Below, in pieces: positions 1 through 8,299 of a stretch of 16,158 nucleotides of DNA. This stretch comes from Anaerolineae bacterium. Its GTDB lineage: Bacteria > Chloroflexota > Anaerolineae > Anaerolineales > E44-bin32. Location: positions 1 to 16,158 of the forward strand of contig JAUVOZ010000027.1 in assembly GCA_030598885.1 (NCBI GenBank), given 5' to 3'. Every line of letters begins with the position of its first letter. Positions within the stretch are counted from its first letter, which is position 1. The notes under the pieces are model-generated. The model was not told the origin of the DNA, did not search any database, and saw nothing but the letters and a program-made list of their open reading frames with translations. The translations under genes were made by a program, and so were the position numbers.

Positions 1-1
1 A

Positions 2-184
2 GGGGTAATCAGCCTGGATGAAGCAGTGCGCCGGATGCGCCGTGCGACCCGTCAATTTGTCCGCCGTCAGTCGAATTGGTTCAAGGCGGATGACCCCCAT
101 ATCCACTGGTTTGAAGCTAGGCAAGGGGTTGAGGTAAGTATTGAGGAGTTGGTCAGGGCATGGCTTGGGGAGAATGGTTATTGA
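2..184 (+). CDS. miaA: tRNA dimethylallyltransferase MiaA, C-terminal fragment
   Basis: This is the last 60 codons of a gene that begins before the window; the reading frame is open from base 2 to the TGA at 182-184. The translation contains RRATRQFVRRQSNWF followed by IHWFEA. This is the typical MiaA C-terminus, where a (K/R)xATRQxAKRQxTWF stretch is followed by a short x-WF element. MiaA transfers the dimethylallyl group of DMAPP to N6 of adenosine 37 in tRNAs that read codons starting with U. The catalytic P-loop and DMAPP-binding parts lie outside the window, so the call rests on this tail alone. The gene ends 33 bp before the convergent phosphate transporter, and I see no clear terminator hairpin between them. 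Confidence 0.82.
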   Translation, partial: GVISLDEAVRRMRRATRQFVRRQSNWFKADDPHIHWFEARQGVEVSIEELVRAWLGENGY

Positions 185-217
185 CAAAATGTGTTGAGTG
201 ACATTAATCATGGGTTA

Positions 218-1198
218 TTAAAACACTACAAACCTATCCAAGAGGAACCAGGAGAGGGCGGAAAGACCGGCTGACGCCGGAATAGTGAGCAGCCAAGCGG
301 TTATGAAATCACCGAGGATGTTCCAGCGGACTTTGCTAATACGCTCGCCTGCTCCAGTACCGATAATCGCCGAACTCATCACTTGTGTGGTGCTCACCGG
401 GCCGCCCAGCAACGCGGCGACTAAAATGACAGATGCCCCAGCTATCTGAGAGGTAAATCCGTGTACTGGGCGGATCCGAAACATCTTCCCACCCAGCGTC
501 CGTATCAACTGCCACCCACCAAGCGAAGTGCCGAGTGCAATCGCCCCCGCGCAGGCAGCAATCACCCACAGTGGGACACGAAAACTTGGTAAATCACCCA
601 CCAGTACCAACCCCAAGGTGATGACCCCCATGGTCTTCTGGGCATCATTGGTACCATGGCTTAGCCCAAGTCCAATGAGGGTAAGTATCTGCATCCGTCG
701 AAAGAAGTGGTTGATGCGTGGGCTAGCATTACGGAATGCCCAAAATGTGAAACGAATAACCAAGAAGCCGACTGCAAATCCCAGTATCGGCGAGATCAAC
801 AAAGCCACGAGTATTCTTAGAAAACCGCCTAATTGCACGACATGCAGGCCGCTGGAGAGCACCGATGCTCCTAATAAACCGCCGATTAACGCATGAGAAG
901 ATGATGACGGAATGCCGAAATACCAGGTGATGAGATTCCACAGTATGGCACCGATAAGCGCGGCTATTATGACATTAGCCTGTATGGCTTTATGATCAAG
1001 CAACCCTTTCCCGATAGTAGTCGCCACGGCTACACCAAAGAGGAAAGGCCCGGCGAATTGGGATAACGCTGCTAATAAAAGCGCTACGCGTGGACGTAAC
1101 GCATGCGAGAAAATCACGGTCGCCACGATGTTTGAGCTATTGTGGATGCCGTTGAGGAAGTCGAACAGGAGCGCTAGAGCCAGCAGAATAGGGAACAT
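218..1198 (-). CDS. PiT-family inorganic phosphate transporter
   Basis: This is a 326-residue polytopic membrane protein of the PHO4/PiT family, which imports phosphate (usually as a metal-phosphate complex) using the ion gradient. Both inverted-repeat signatures are visible. The first is DFLNGIHNSSNIVAT (residues 13-27), the form of the GANDVAN-type motif seen in short bacterial PiTs, followed by GIPSSSSHALIGG (95-107). The second is SHGTNDAQKTMG (180-191), followed by GPVSTTQVMSSAIIGTGAGE (266-285). The length suits the short PiT class of about 330 residues rather than E. coli PitA at about 500. Short PiTs often sit beside a PhoU-like DUF47 protein, but none is present here. The gene is last in the minus-strand run, 148 bp after the ABC permease. 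The ATG at 1196-1198 has no good Shine-Dalgarno but is where the first transmembrane helix begins. Confidence 0.9.
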   Translation of the reverse strand: MFPILLALALLFDFLNGIHNSSNIVATVIFSHALRPRVALLLAALSQFAGPFLFGVAVATTIGKGLLDHKAIQANVIIAALIGAILWNLITWYFGIPSSSSHALIGGLLGASVLSSGLHVVQLGGFLRILVALLISPILGFAVGFLVIRFTFWAFRNASPRINHFFRRMQILTLIGLGLSHGTNDAQKTMGVITLGLVLVGDLPSFRVPLWVIAACAGAIALGTSLGGWQLIRTLGGKMFRIRPVHGFTSQIAGASVILVAALLGGPVSTTQVMSSAIIGTGAGERISKVRWNILGDFITAWLLTIPASAGLSALSWFLLDRFVVF

Positions 1199-1346
1199 AA
1201 TTAAAAGATTAATTCAAACGAATACTGATGGAGTATCCCAGAGCTAGGTTCGTCAACCTGATTTACCCCAATTTTCTGAAAGTGTCTTATTAGAGGGAAG
1301 TCTACCACAAAGCAAATCTCTTGGCGGAAGCATGAAAGTTGTTACC

Positions 1347-2141
1347 TTAATCGTCTTCTGAATTTGCCAGTCGGGCGCCCAAGCTCTGTACTGCAAGGAT
1401 GGTTAGGCTGATCGCTAATCCGGGAAATAGGGCGAGCCAAGGGGCGTCTATCAGGTGCGCCCGACCTGTGTTGAGCATCGCACCCCACTCGGGGATGGAG
1501 GGGTCGCCGGCCAAACCAAGGAAAGTGAGTGTGGTCGTCCCCATAAACGCCCAAGCAAAGTGAGTGGTTGCTAAGGATAGCAATTGGCTTTGAGCGTTGG
1601 GCAGTATGTGGTGTTGGGCAACCCATGATCGTCCTGCGCCAAGGGCTACGGCGGCAGTGACGTACCCCCGCTCACGAAATTGGTGGAAGATGGTTCGAGC
1701 TAAACGGGCGAAACCTGGAGCTCCGCCGAAACCAACAGCCAGAATGACAGTTGGGAGACCTGGTCCCATCGCCGCGACGAACAACATTGCCAGGAGTAAG
1801 CCAGGGATGGCAAGCATAGCGTTAGTTATCCACATAATCGTGCGATCAAGCCATCCACTGATCGAGGCGGCGATCAAGCCGGAAAACCCACCTATGACCA
1901 CCGTAATCGCGGTAGCCAGTAGCGATGCACCAGGGTTTAATCGAGCGCCATAAACCATTCGTGTCCAGACATCCCGACCAAGTGCGTCTGTCCCCAAAAT
2001 ATTATGTTGACTCGGGGGGGTAAGCGGTTCGGCTACTGGTTGGTAAGGACTGCCATTTGAGATCATCGGCGCGGTTATGCTCACCATACAAACAATGAAC
2101 AACCAAACAGCAGATAACAGCGCCGGCAAATCACGTCTCAT
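1347..2141 (-). CDS. ABC transporter permease, DppC/OppC type
   Basis: This 264-residue inner-membrane permease belongs to the peptide/nickel family of ABC importers (BPD_transp_1 with an OppC-like N-terminus). After one N-terminal membrane helix it has the family hallmark NILGTDALGRDVWTRMVYGA near residues 47-66. It then has a bundle of further helices and an EAA-type cytoplasmic loop (AAVALGAGRSWVAQHHILPN), which docks the ATPase subunit. It is the partner of the upstream DppB-type permease, with which it shares a 4-nt ATGA overlap (2138-2141). A GGAG sits 6 nt before its start. The substrate cannot be fixed from the sequence; dipeptides, oligopeptides, oligosaccharides and nickel are all carried by this family. 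No ATPase gene follows; the next gene on the strand is a PiT transporter. Confidence 0.9.
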   Translation of the reverse strand: MRRDLPALLSAVWLFIVCMVSITAPMISNGSPYQPVAEPLTPPSQHNILGTDALGRDVWTRMVYGARLNPGASLLATAITVVIGGFSGLIAASISGWLDRTIMWITNAMLAIPGLLLAMLFVAAMGPGLPTVILAVGFGGAPGFARLARTIFHQFRERGYVTAAVALGAGRSWVAQHHILPNAQSQLLSLATTHFAWAFMGTTTLTFLGLAGDPSIPEWGAMLNTGRAHLIDAPWLALFPGLAISLTILAVQSLGARLANSEDD

Positions 2142-3097
2142 GCTGTTCTCCGAAGTCGTGGGTCGATCAGAAAGGCCAGAATATCAGCGATGATATGGCT
2201 AGCAGTGTAGAACAATGCTGCCAGGGCTACCACTCCTTGCGCGATGGGATAGTCGCCTTGCAGTATCGAGTTGACTAACAGGCGGCCTAATCCCGGTCGG
2301 GAAAAAACTGTTTCGGTAACCACTGTTCCGGCAAAAAGGTATGCAGCCTCAAGCGCGCTCAGCGAAGTGGCAGGTGGCAGTGCTGGTCGGAGGGCGTGCC
2401 ATAAGAGGCGAACACCACGGCCTATGCCCCTTGCCCTCGCCGCAAGCATGTAGGGACTCCTCATACTTTCAACCAGACCGGCTTGGACAACCCGGGCAAT
2501 GGCGCCCGCGGATGCGAAACCCAGAACCGTGGCGGGTAGTAATAGGCGCCTGGAAGCAATGATGCTAATCGAAGGAAAGAATTGCAGGATGTAGCGGTAC
2601 AGCAACAAACTTATCACACCGGTGAAAGCCACCGGCAGTGCTGTGGCAAGACCAGCTACTCGAGCGGCAAGACGTCCAGCAGCTGAGTGTTCCTTCCAAG
2701 CAGCTGTCACTCCCAAACAGAGTCCAAAGAAGATGGCGAGACTTAACCCAGTGAGTGCAAGCACAATGGTTGCTGGTAATTGTTCTGCGATCACGACACT
2801 CACCGGGCGGCCAGTGTAGAGTGAAACCCCTAAATCGCCCCGTAAGAATCCTCTCAGGAATCGTAAGTATTGAATGAGTAAAGGGGCATCCAAGCCCAGC
2901 GAACGCCGCAGGGATTCGACTTGCTCGGGTGAGGCCAAACCTTGTGAGAGCAGGCTAGCGACTGGATCACCGGCAACAACCCGCAAAGCGAAGAACGTCA
3001 AACTGACCGCCGCCCACGCGGTGAGCAGGCCTTCCATTAGCCGCCGGGTGACGGTAGCTAATGCGTTATTCGTAGGTCGATCAGAATTGGATACCAT
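2138..3097 (-). CDS. ABC transporter permease, DppB/OppB type
   Basis: This 319-residue integral membrane permease is the DppB/NikB-type half of a peptide-family ABC importer. The N-terminus RRLMEGLLTAWAAVSLTFFA followed by RVVAGDP is the standard first helix and the (A/P)GDP motif after it. LLIQYLRFLRGFLRGDLGVS (residues 73-92) is the usual linker before the transmembrane core. The EAA loop is seen at AARARGIGRGVRLLWHALRP. The first ATG, at 3095-3097, overlaps the upstream binding-protein gene by 40 nt and has only a weak AGGG near it. An internal Met at 3035-3037 would remove the overlap, but it would also cut into the conserved RRL segment, so I keep the longer form. The gene is coupled to the downstream permease by ATGA. 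Confidence 0.88.
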   Translation of the reverse strand: MVSNSDRPTNNALATVTRRLMEGLLTAWAAVSLTFFALRVVAGDPVASLLSQGLASPEQVESLRRSLGLDAPLLIQYLRFLRGFLRGDLGVSLYTGRPVSVVIAEQLPATIVLALTGLSLAIFFGLCLGVTAAWKEHSAAGRLAARVAGLATALPVAFTGVISLLLYRYILQFFPSISIIASRRLLLPATVLGFASAGAIARVVQAGLVESMRSPYMLAARARGIGRGVRLLWHALRPALPPATSLSALEAAYLFAGTVVTETVFSRPGLGRLLVNSILQGDYPIAQGVVALAALFYTASHIIADILAFLIDPRLRRTA

Positions 3098-4653
3098 CCC
3101 TGTGCGGAGAAATGCAATCCCTCGACGCGCTTATTGGCGACAATGAGGTTAACGTAGAATCGAATTGGAAGTAGTAGAGCCTCTTCCTGTACATCTGACA
3201 CAAATTGCTGGTAGAGACGCAAGCGTTCTTCTGGGTCAAGTGATGTCTGAGCGGCTTGTAGGAGTAACTGGTCCTGCTCCGGATCGGCAAATCCGGTCCA
3301 ATTATAGAGCCCATTGCTGGAGAAAAACGAACGTAGCAGGTCGGGGTCGGTTCCAAAGAAATTAATCCCAATGGCGTGGTACTCGCCCTGCGTTTGAGCC
3401 TGTTTAAGAGGACCGAATCCTGGGGCGACCTCCAAAATAACCCTGGCGCCGATGGTTTCCCAATCTGCCCGAATAAGTTGGGCTATTTCGGAGTTAGATC
3501 CCCATGGGGGTGAAACAATGCGGAGTTCGAGGGGGATGTTGTTCTTACTCCGTATGCCATCGCCATCCTCAGCAGTCCATCCGGTTGCCTCAAGCAATGC
3601 CTCAGCTCTGGTTGGATCGTAGTCGAGGATGAGATCCTGAGATTCGAGGTTGAAAGCGCTGGCTGAAAATGGGCTGTGGGCGACAACAGAGTAAACACCG
3701 AAAACGGTGTTAACTGCGTATGAACGATCAACGGCATGGATCAGGGCTCGCCGGACAATCGCATCATCCGTTGGTGGCAGTTGTGTGTTGAAGAAGAACT
3801 GCATCGGTTGACCTGGGATGGATACCGGATACAGGGTGAAATCAGCGTCGACCGACAGACGGGTGGCGTCGTGAGGTGGGACCTCACCGATGATATCAAT
3901 CTCGCCACTCTCTAAGGCGAGCGCTCGGGTAGAGGAGTCTTCGTAGAAACGAAAGATGATGTTTTCGATATCCGCCTGCGGTTGAAGGTAGATTGAAGGA
4001 GCCCATGCATAATCTGGATTGCGATCAAGGGTTAGGCGGTCGTTCGGTATATACTCAACCAAGCGATAAGGTCCGGTACCAACCTGGTGGAATTGGTACT
4101 CCGCGGGTCCCCAAGTCTCGAATGCGGTCGGAGATGCCATGCCCAGGTAGACATCGGAAAGGGAATCGAGCAAGGGGGCATAGGGTTCGCTCAAGTGAAT
4201 AGCCACCGTGTAGTCGTCGATGATTTCCACTTCTTCGAGCGGGCCAAGCATGAATACAGCTTTTTGGGAATGGTTATCAGGATCACGTATACGATCGAGA
4301 TTGGCTAACACTGCTTGGGCGTTGAATGGTGTGCCATCGTGAAAGATCACGTCACGGCGAAGGGTGAATGTATAAGTCAATCCATCGGGAGAGATCGTCC
4401 AATTATCAGCTAGTCCGGGGACGAATTTGCCGGTATCGGGATTGAGGAAAACCAGGGTGTCGTATACCGAGTGGAGGGGGATGCCGAGTTCGGAGGAGGC
4501 GTTTAAATGGGGGTCGATGCCAGTGGGAGCAAGTGTCAATCCATAGATCAAGGTGGAGGGCTCTTCAGGTCCGGTGGAGCACGCGGCGATGCTCAGGAAT
4601 AAGAAACTGAACACGAGTGTAATCAGAGTCAGGGATTGTATACGGGATTTCAT
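3058..4653 (-). CDS. ABC transporter substrate-binding lipoprotein, SBP_bac_5 (DppA/OppA) family
   Basis: This is a 531-residue extracytoplasmic solute-binding protein. The N-terminus has a basic start, a hydrophobic stretch and a lipobox ending SIAAC, so the mature protein should begin at lipidated Cys25 and be membrane-anchored. The body follows the SBP_bac_5 pattern: an early segment on the query GLAxxWxISPDGLTYTFTLR, then DVIFHDGTPFNAQAVLANLD, a PYAPLLDSLS stretch and a GTGPYRLVEY motif near residues 190-200, with a C-terminal lobe carrying paired lysines and aromatic residues. It delivers ligand to the two permeases encoded immediately downstream. The ligand is not readable from the sequence; peptides or oligosaccharides are both possible, and the upstream sugar kinase makes a saccharide worth considering. 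The start ATG overlaps the kinase stop (TAATG) and lacks its own Shine-Dalgarno, suggesting translation by re-initiation. Confidence 0.9.
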   Translation of the reverse strand: MKSRIQSLTLITLVFSFLFLSIAACSTGPEEPSTLIYGLTLAPTGIDPHLNASSELGIPLHSVYDTLVFLNPDTGKFVPGLADNWTISPDGLTYTFTLRRDVIFHDGTPFNAQAVLANLDRIRDPDNHSQKAVFMLGPLEEVEIIDDYTVAIHLSEPYAPLLDSLSDVYLGMASPTAFETWGPAEYQFHQVGTGPYRLVEYIPNDRLTLDRNPDYAWAPSIYLQPQADIENIIFRFYEDSSTRALALESGEIDIIGEVPPHDATRLSVDADFTLYPVSIPGQPMQFFFNTQLPPTDDAIVRRALIHAVDRSYAVNTVFGVYSVVAHSPFSASAFNLESQDLILDYDPTRAEALLEATGWTAEDGDGIRSKNNIPLELRIVSPPWGSNSEIAQLIRADWETIGARVILEVAPGFGPLKQAQTQGEYHAIGINFFGTDPDLLRSFFSSNGLYNWTGFADPEQDQLLLQAAQTSLDPEERLRLYQQFVSDVQEEALLLPIRFYVNLIVANKRVEGLHFSAQGWYPILIDLRITH

Positions 4654-5597
4654 TATTGACTAGCCAGCACCATCGCGCCGATCAAGCCGGCGTCGTCGCC
4701 TAAAGCTGCAGGGACGACCCGCAGGTCCTCCACGTAAGCTGGATTCATCACATGCGCGCGCAGCGAGCGTTCGACTGGCTCGAAGAGGAGCGGTCCAAGT
4801 TGTGATACACCTCCACCGAGGACGAACACCTCGGGGTTGAAAGCGTGAGCCAGATCAGCCATGTGACGACCGATAATTTCCCCGGCTCGCTCAATAATCT
4901 CGCCTGCAAGTGCGTCCCCCTCCTGTGCTGCCTCGCCAACGTCTTTCCCGGTCAGATGCCTTTTTTCGTCCAATTTTTTCGCTAGGATTGACGGTCGACC
5001 GGTTTCGATTAACGCGGTCGCTTGGCGGGCTAAAGCGGGACCGGCAGCAACAGCTTCCAGGTGTCCGAGTTGACCGCAGCTGCAAATCGGTCCTTCAGGC
5101 TCGACGGTCATATGACCCAATTCAGTTCCCAAGCCCTGGGCACCGAGCAACAGTTGTCCATCCATGATTACCCCACCGCCAATTCCGGTGCTTATCGTGA
5201 GGTAAATTAGATTTGAAGTGCCCTTTCCGGCCCCAAAACGCCACTCGCCTAACGCCGCGACGTTTGCATCATTGCCCACCGCTACGTGACAGCCGAACTG
5301 CTCCTGTATCAATTCTCGGATCGGGATATTTACCCAGCCAGGAAGATTGACTGCTTTGAGGATCACACCCTGATATGGATTGACCGGACCGGGAGATCCG
5401 ACGCCGATTCGCAGGTTCTCGCGTGCTGAGGGTAGTATTGCCCGGATTGCTTCAATAATGCGGGTGATAACAGCCTGGGGACCTTCAGAAGCACATGTGG
5501 GTAATTTACTATGTTTTGTAGGTGGAGGCTCAGGGGTGGGAAAATACGCCACCCGGATATTGGTGCCGCCGAAGTCAATCGCGACGATTTGAGACAT
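4653..5597 (-). CDS. ROK-family sugar kinase, probable glucokinase
   Basis: This is a 314-residue cytoplasmic kinase of the ROK family, which phosphorylates glucose or related sugars with ATP. Visible elements are the N-terminal phosphate-binding loop AIDFGGTNIRVA (residues 6-17), the GND-containing segment with catalytic Asp110 (VGNDANVAALGEW), the STGIGGGVI loop (136-144), and the ROK signature ELGHMTVEP (159-167) followed by CSCGQLGHLE (172-181). The last part is the zinc-binding region. His179 stands where the third zinc cysteine (CxCGxxGC) often is, a variation seen in other ROK proteins. I place the start at 5595-5597, where MSQIVAIDFGG begins in the family's usual way; a Met 12 codons upstream (5633) would add an atypical tail. 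The stop overlaps the next gene's start. Exact sugar specificity (glucose, N-acetylglucosamine, others) is undetermined. Confidence 0.87.
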   Translation of the reverse strand: MSQIVAIDFGGTNIRVAYFPTPEPPPTKHSKLPTCASEGPQAVITRIIEAIRAILPSARENLRIGVGSPGPVNPYQGVILKAVNLPGWVNIPIRELIQEQFGCHVAVGNDANVAALGEWRFGAGKGTSNLIYLTISTGIGGGVIMDGQLLLGAQGLGTELGHMTVEPEGPICSCGQLGHLEAVAAGPALARQATALIETGRPSILAKKLDEKRHLTGKDVGEAAQEGDALAGEIIERAGEIIGRHMADLAHAFNPEVFVLGGGVSQLGPLLFEPVERSLRAHVMNPAYVEDLRVVPAALGDDAGLIGAMVLASQ

Positions 5598-5603
5598 GTG
5601 GGC

Positions 5604-5609
5604 AGTATA
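5604..5609 (-). promoter_or_regulatory. Candidate -10 box (TATACT) for the ROK kinase operon
   Basis: On the minus strand TATACT ends 6 bases before the kinase ATG (5597), with TATGCT just upstream as an alternative. A start site the usual 6-7 bases beyond the -10 would fall at or beside the A of the ATG. There is no Shine-Dalgarno in between. I found no convincing -35 hexamer, so this is a weak-to-moderate call. Confidence 0.35.
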
Positions 5610-5642
5610 GCATAGAGCCTTGCTGTTTAGCATCGCTCAGCT

Positions 5643-5648
5643 TAGAAT
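5643..5648 (+). promoter_or_regulatory. Candidate -10 box (TAGAAT) for mutS
   Basis: TAGAAT lies 9 bases before the mutS ATG at 5658. TTGCTG at 5620-5625 could be the -35 (TTG conserved), with a 17-bp spacer. Transcription would then start about 2-3 bases before the ATG, leaving no room for a Shine-Dalgarno, and none is seen. Confidence 0.38.
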
Positions 5649-5657
5649 GCTATTGAG

Positions 5658-8240
5658 ATGGGCAAGAAAATCACCCCGATTCGCAAGCAGTATTTAGAGA
5701 TCAAACGCCGCTATCCGGATGCGATTCTTTTTTTCCGTCTGGGCGATTTTTACGAGACCTTTGACCAAGACGCGGAAATCGCCTCCCGTGAGTTGGACAT
5801 TGTGCTCACCTCACGCAACATCGCCAAGGGAGAGCGGATACCGATGGCCGGCATTCCGCATCATGCGGTTGACAATTATTTAGCGCGTTTGATTGAGAAA
5901 GGTTATCACGTCGCGATTTGTGATCAAGTAGGAGATGGACCTGTGCGAGGTCTGTTTCCCCGCGAGGTAGTGCGGGTTGTAACCCCGGGAACAGTGGTCG
6001 AAACTGACCTACTGCCCAGCGACGCTAATAACTACCTGGCCGCAGTTGTAACCGATGGAGATGAAGTGGGGGTGGCTTATGCTGATATCAGTACCGGTCA
6101 GTTCGCCACCACACAAATTAAGGCTGTAGATATATTCAGCGCCATCCGACACGAGCTAACCCGTCTCCAACCAGCCGAGGTGCTCACAGCGGAATCTTTT
6201 CCCCTGGAGGATGGATGGGAGGGGCATATTACCTCGTTGCCTGATTGGCGATTTGAAACCGAACGGGCTTTAGAGACTCTGAAGGACCACTTCGGAACGG
6301 TGACTTTGGATGGTTTCGGCTTGGGGGGAATGCCGCTCGCCGCACGAGCCGCAGCTGTGATTGTCGGCTACCTTGGCCAAACCCAACAAGCGGCTCTTAA
6401 ATTACTCAAAAGCCTGTCAACCTACTCGCTTGATGAATTTATGGCCCTCGATACAGCCACGCGCCGGAATCTAGAACTAACCGAGACATTACGCACTAGT
6501 GAAGTACGCGGGTCGTTGCTGGGGGTTATCGACGCAACAGTGACCCCCATGGGACGCCGTCTTATCCGCCAATGGATCAGCAATCCGCTGTTGGACCTGG
6601 AACGTATCCATCATCGGCTTGACCAAGTAGACACGCTATATGCTGATGGCCTCTGGCGGGCAGAAGTACGCCAAGCTTTGAAACAATTAGGTGACTTAGA
6701 GCGATTGACCAACCGCGCCGCCGCTGGTGTTGCTGGGCCGCGTGATTTGGTCGGTTTGAGAGAGGTGCTACAACGGCTTCCAATAGTCATTGGTTTGCTG
6801 GAAGAACATAAAGAAGGCCCGATGGGTTCGTTAGTCACCAACCTTGATCCATCTCCGGAAGTGCGTGAACTATTAGAGCACGCTTTGACTGATGATCCAC
6901 CGGCGACATTGGCCCATATTGGGGTTATTAGGTCGGGGTACTCGGAAAGATTGGATAGCGTAATAGAGTCTTCGCGCGAAGCCCGGGAATGGATGGCTCA
7001 ACTTGAATCAGTTGAGCGTGAACGCACTGGGATCAAAAGCCTTAAGATCGGCTACAACAAGGTGTTTGGCTATTACATTGAAGTAACCAAAGCGAAGACC
7101 GATCTGGTACCCGAGGAGTATATCCGTAAGCAGACGTTGGTAAATGCTGAACGCTATATCACTCCCGAGATGAAGGAATATGAATCGCTCGTGTTGACTG
7201 CCGAAGAGCGTATTCGCCAGATCGAGGGTGACCTATTCCACGATCTCTGTCATCAAGTCGGTGAACGGGCTCCGCAGCTTCTAAAAACAGCTAGAGCTCT
7301 TGCCCGATTGGATGTGATCGGGAGTTTGGCGGAGACAGCTTCCAATAAGGGTTATATCCGACCGGAGGTGGTGGCGGAGAATGTGCTCGAGATACGCGAT
7401 GGTCGCCACCCGGTAGTCGAAGAGTTCATCCAGAGCGGACGGTTTGTGCCTAATGACACCGTGTATGAGGATGGTGAGCGAGTGCGAATCATCACCGGAC
7501 CCAATATGAGTGGCAAGTCTACCTATCTTCGCCAGGTAGCCCTCATCGCCCTGATGGCGCAGATGGGTAGCTATGTCCCAGCTCGCTCAGTCAGGCTGGG
7601 GTTGGTTGACCGCATCTTCACCCGTATTGGAGCCCAGGATGAAATTCATGCCGGTCAGTCGACTTTCATGGTTGAGATGGTGGAAACGGCCAACATCCTG
7701 CATCACGCTTCGATCCGTAGTCTGTTGATTTTGGATGAGATTGGACGTGGTACCAGCACCTATGATGGCGTATCCATCGCCTGGGCGGTTGTCGAATATA
7801 TCCACAACCACCCGCGTCTGCGGGCAAGAACACTCTTTGCTACTCACTACCACGAACTAACCCATCTCTCAGATATCCTACCGGCTGTTCGTAATTACAA
7901 TGTTGGTGTGTCTGATGAGGGCGGGCAGGTGGTCTTTCTACACAAGATTGTGCCCGGAGGAGCGGATAAATCCTACGGCATCCATGTCGCTGAGTTAGCG
8001 GGTCTGCCGCGGCCGGTGATCAACCGAGCACAGGATATTTTAGCGCTGTTTGAGGCGGAATCCAGCCAGGCGCGGGATAAGGAACAAATTCCAGCCCGTC
8101 AGATGGCATTGTTTCCAGAGACCAATCCCCTGCTAGAAGAGTTGCAGAAGATCGACGTCGCTTCGCTGACCCCTCTCGAGGCGCTCAATCGACTCTATGA
8201 ATGGCAGCAGCGTTTCCTGAAACCGGATGAAAAAGAATAA
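5658..8240 (+). CDS. mutS: DNA mismatch repair protein MutS
   Basis: This is full-length MutS1 (860 residues; the E. coli protein has 853). It binds base mismatches and small loops and uses ATP to signal repair. The N-terminal mismatch-recognition domain carries the Phe-x-Glu wedge in GDFYETF (Phe31, Glu33). The connector, lever and clamp domains follow. The C-terminal ABC ATPase has the Walker A GPNMSGKST at 614-622 and Walker B LLILDEIGRGTS with Asp693-Glu694, the same numbering as in E. coli. Near the C-terminus QMALF (815-819) matches a beta-clamp binding motif, followed by the usual LTPLEALNRLYEWQ helix. The start ATG at 5658 gives a standard N-terminus. The gene stands alone: no mutL is in the window, and it diverges from the kinase operon 60 bp away. 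There is no Shine-Dalgarno. Confidence 0.97.
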   Translation: MGKKITPIRKQYLEIKRRYPDAILFFRLGDFYETFDQDAEIASRELDIVLTSRNIAKGERIPMAGIPHHAVDNYLARLIEKGYHVAICDQVGDGPVRGLFPREVVRVVTPGTVVETDLLPSDANNYLAAVVTDGDEVGVAYADISTGQFATTQIKAVDIFSAIRHELTRLQPAEVLTAESFPLEDGWEGHITSLPDWRFETERALETLKDHFGTVTLDGFGLGGMPLAARAAAVIVGYLGQTQQAALKLLKSLSTYSLDEFMALDTATRRNLELTETLRTSEVRGSLLGVIDATVTPMGRRLIRQWISNPLLDLERIHHRLDQVDTLYADGLWRAEVRQALKQLGDLERLTNRAAAGVAGPRDLVGLREVLQRLPIVIGLLEEHKEGPMGSLVTNLDPSPEVRELLEHALTDDPPATLAHIGVIRSGYSERLDSVIESSREAREWMAQLESVERERTGIKSLKIGYNKVFGYYIEVTKAKTDLVPEEYIRKQTLVNAERYITPEMKEYESLVLTAEERIRQIEGDLFHDLCHQVGERAPQLLKTARALARLDVIGSLAETASNKGYIRPEVVAENVLEIRDGRHPVVEEFIQSGRFVPNDTVYEDGERVRIITGPNMSGKSTYLRQVALIALMAQMGSYVPARSVRLGLVDRIFTRIGAQDEIHAGQSTFMVEMVETANILHHASIRSLLILDEIGRGTSTYDGVSIAWAVVEYIHNHPRLRARTLFATHYHELTHLSDILPAVRNYNVGVSDEGGQVVFLHKIVPGGADKSYGIHVAELAGLPRPVINRAQDILALFEAESSQARDKEQIPARQMALFPETNPLLEELQKIDVASLTPLEALNRLYEWQQRFLKPDEKE

Positions 8241-8271
8241 CATCTCTCGCAGGATGGAATCATGAGAGATG
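8230..8271 (-). terminator. Probable intrinsic terminator for the deaminase-CYTH gene
   Basis: CATCTCTC (8241-8248) and GAGAGATG (8264-8271) form a perfect 8-bp inverted repeat with a 15-nt loop. Read on the minus strand, the stem is followed by TTATTCTTTTTC (8240 down to 8229), which is T-rich. This fits termination of the minus-strand gene whose stop is at 8300-8302. The T-rich part lies inside the 3' end of mutS. The plus-strand side has no T run, so the hairpin is less likely to stop mutS transcripts. The long loop lowers confidence. Confidence 0.42.
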
Positions 8272-8299
8272 GAGGTTATGTGGCTGGGTTTATTCCCTG

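Noticed and set aside
1199..1346. A small gene or terminator in the gap between the permease and the PiT gene
   Set aside because: I found no frame with a ribosome-binding site and no stable hairpin with a T run. TTGACG (minus strand, 1251-1256) could be a -35 for the PiT gene, but no matching -10 sits at the right distance.
3035..3037. Internal Met as the start of the DppB-type permease
   Set aside because: It would avoid the 40-nt overlap with the binding-protein gene, but it removes the conserved RRL segment ahead of the first helix and has no better ribosome-binding site.
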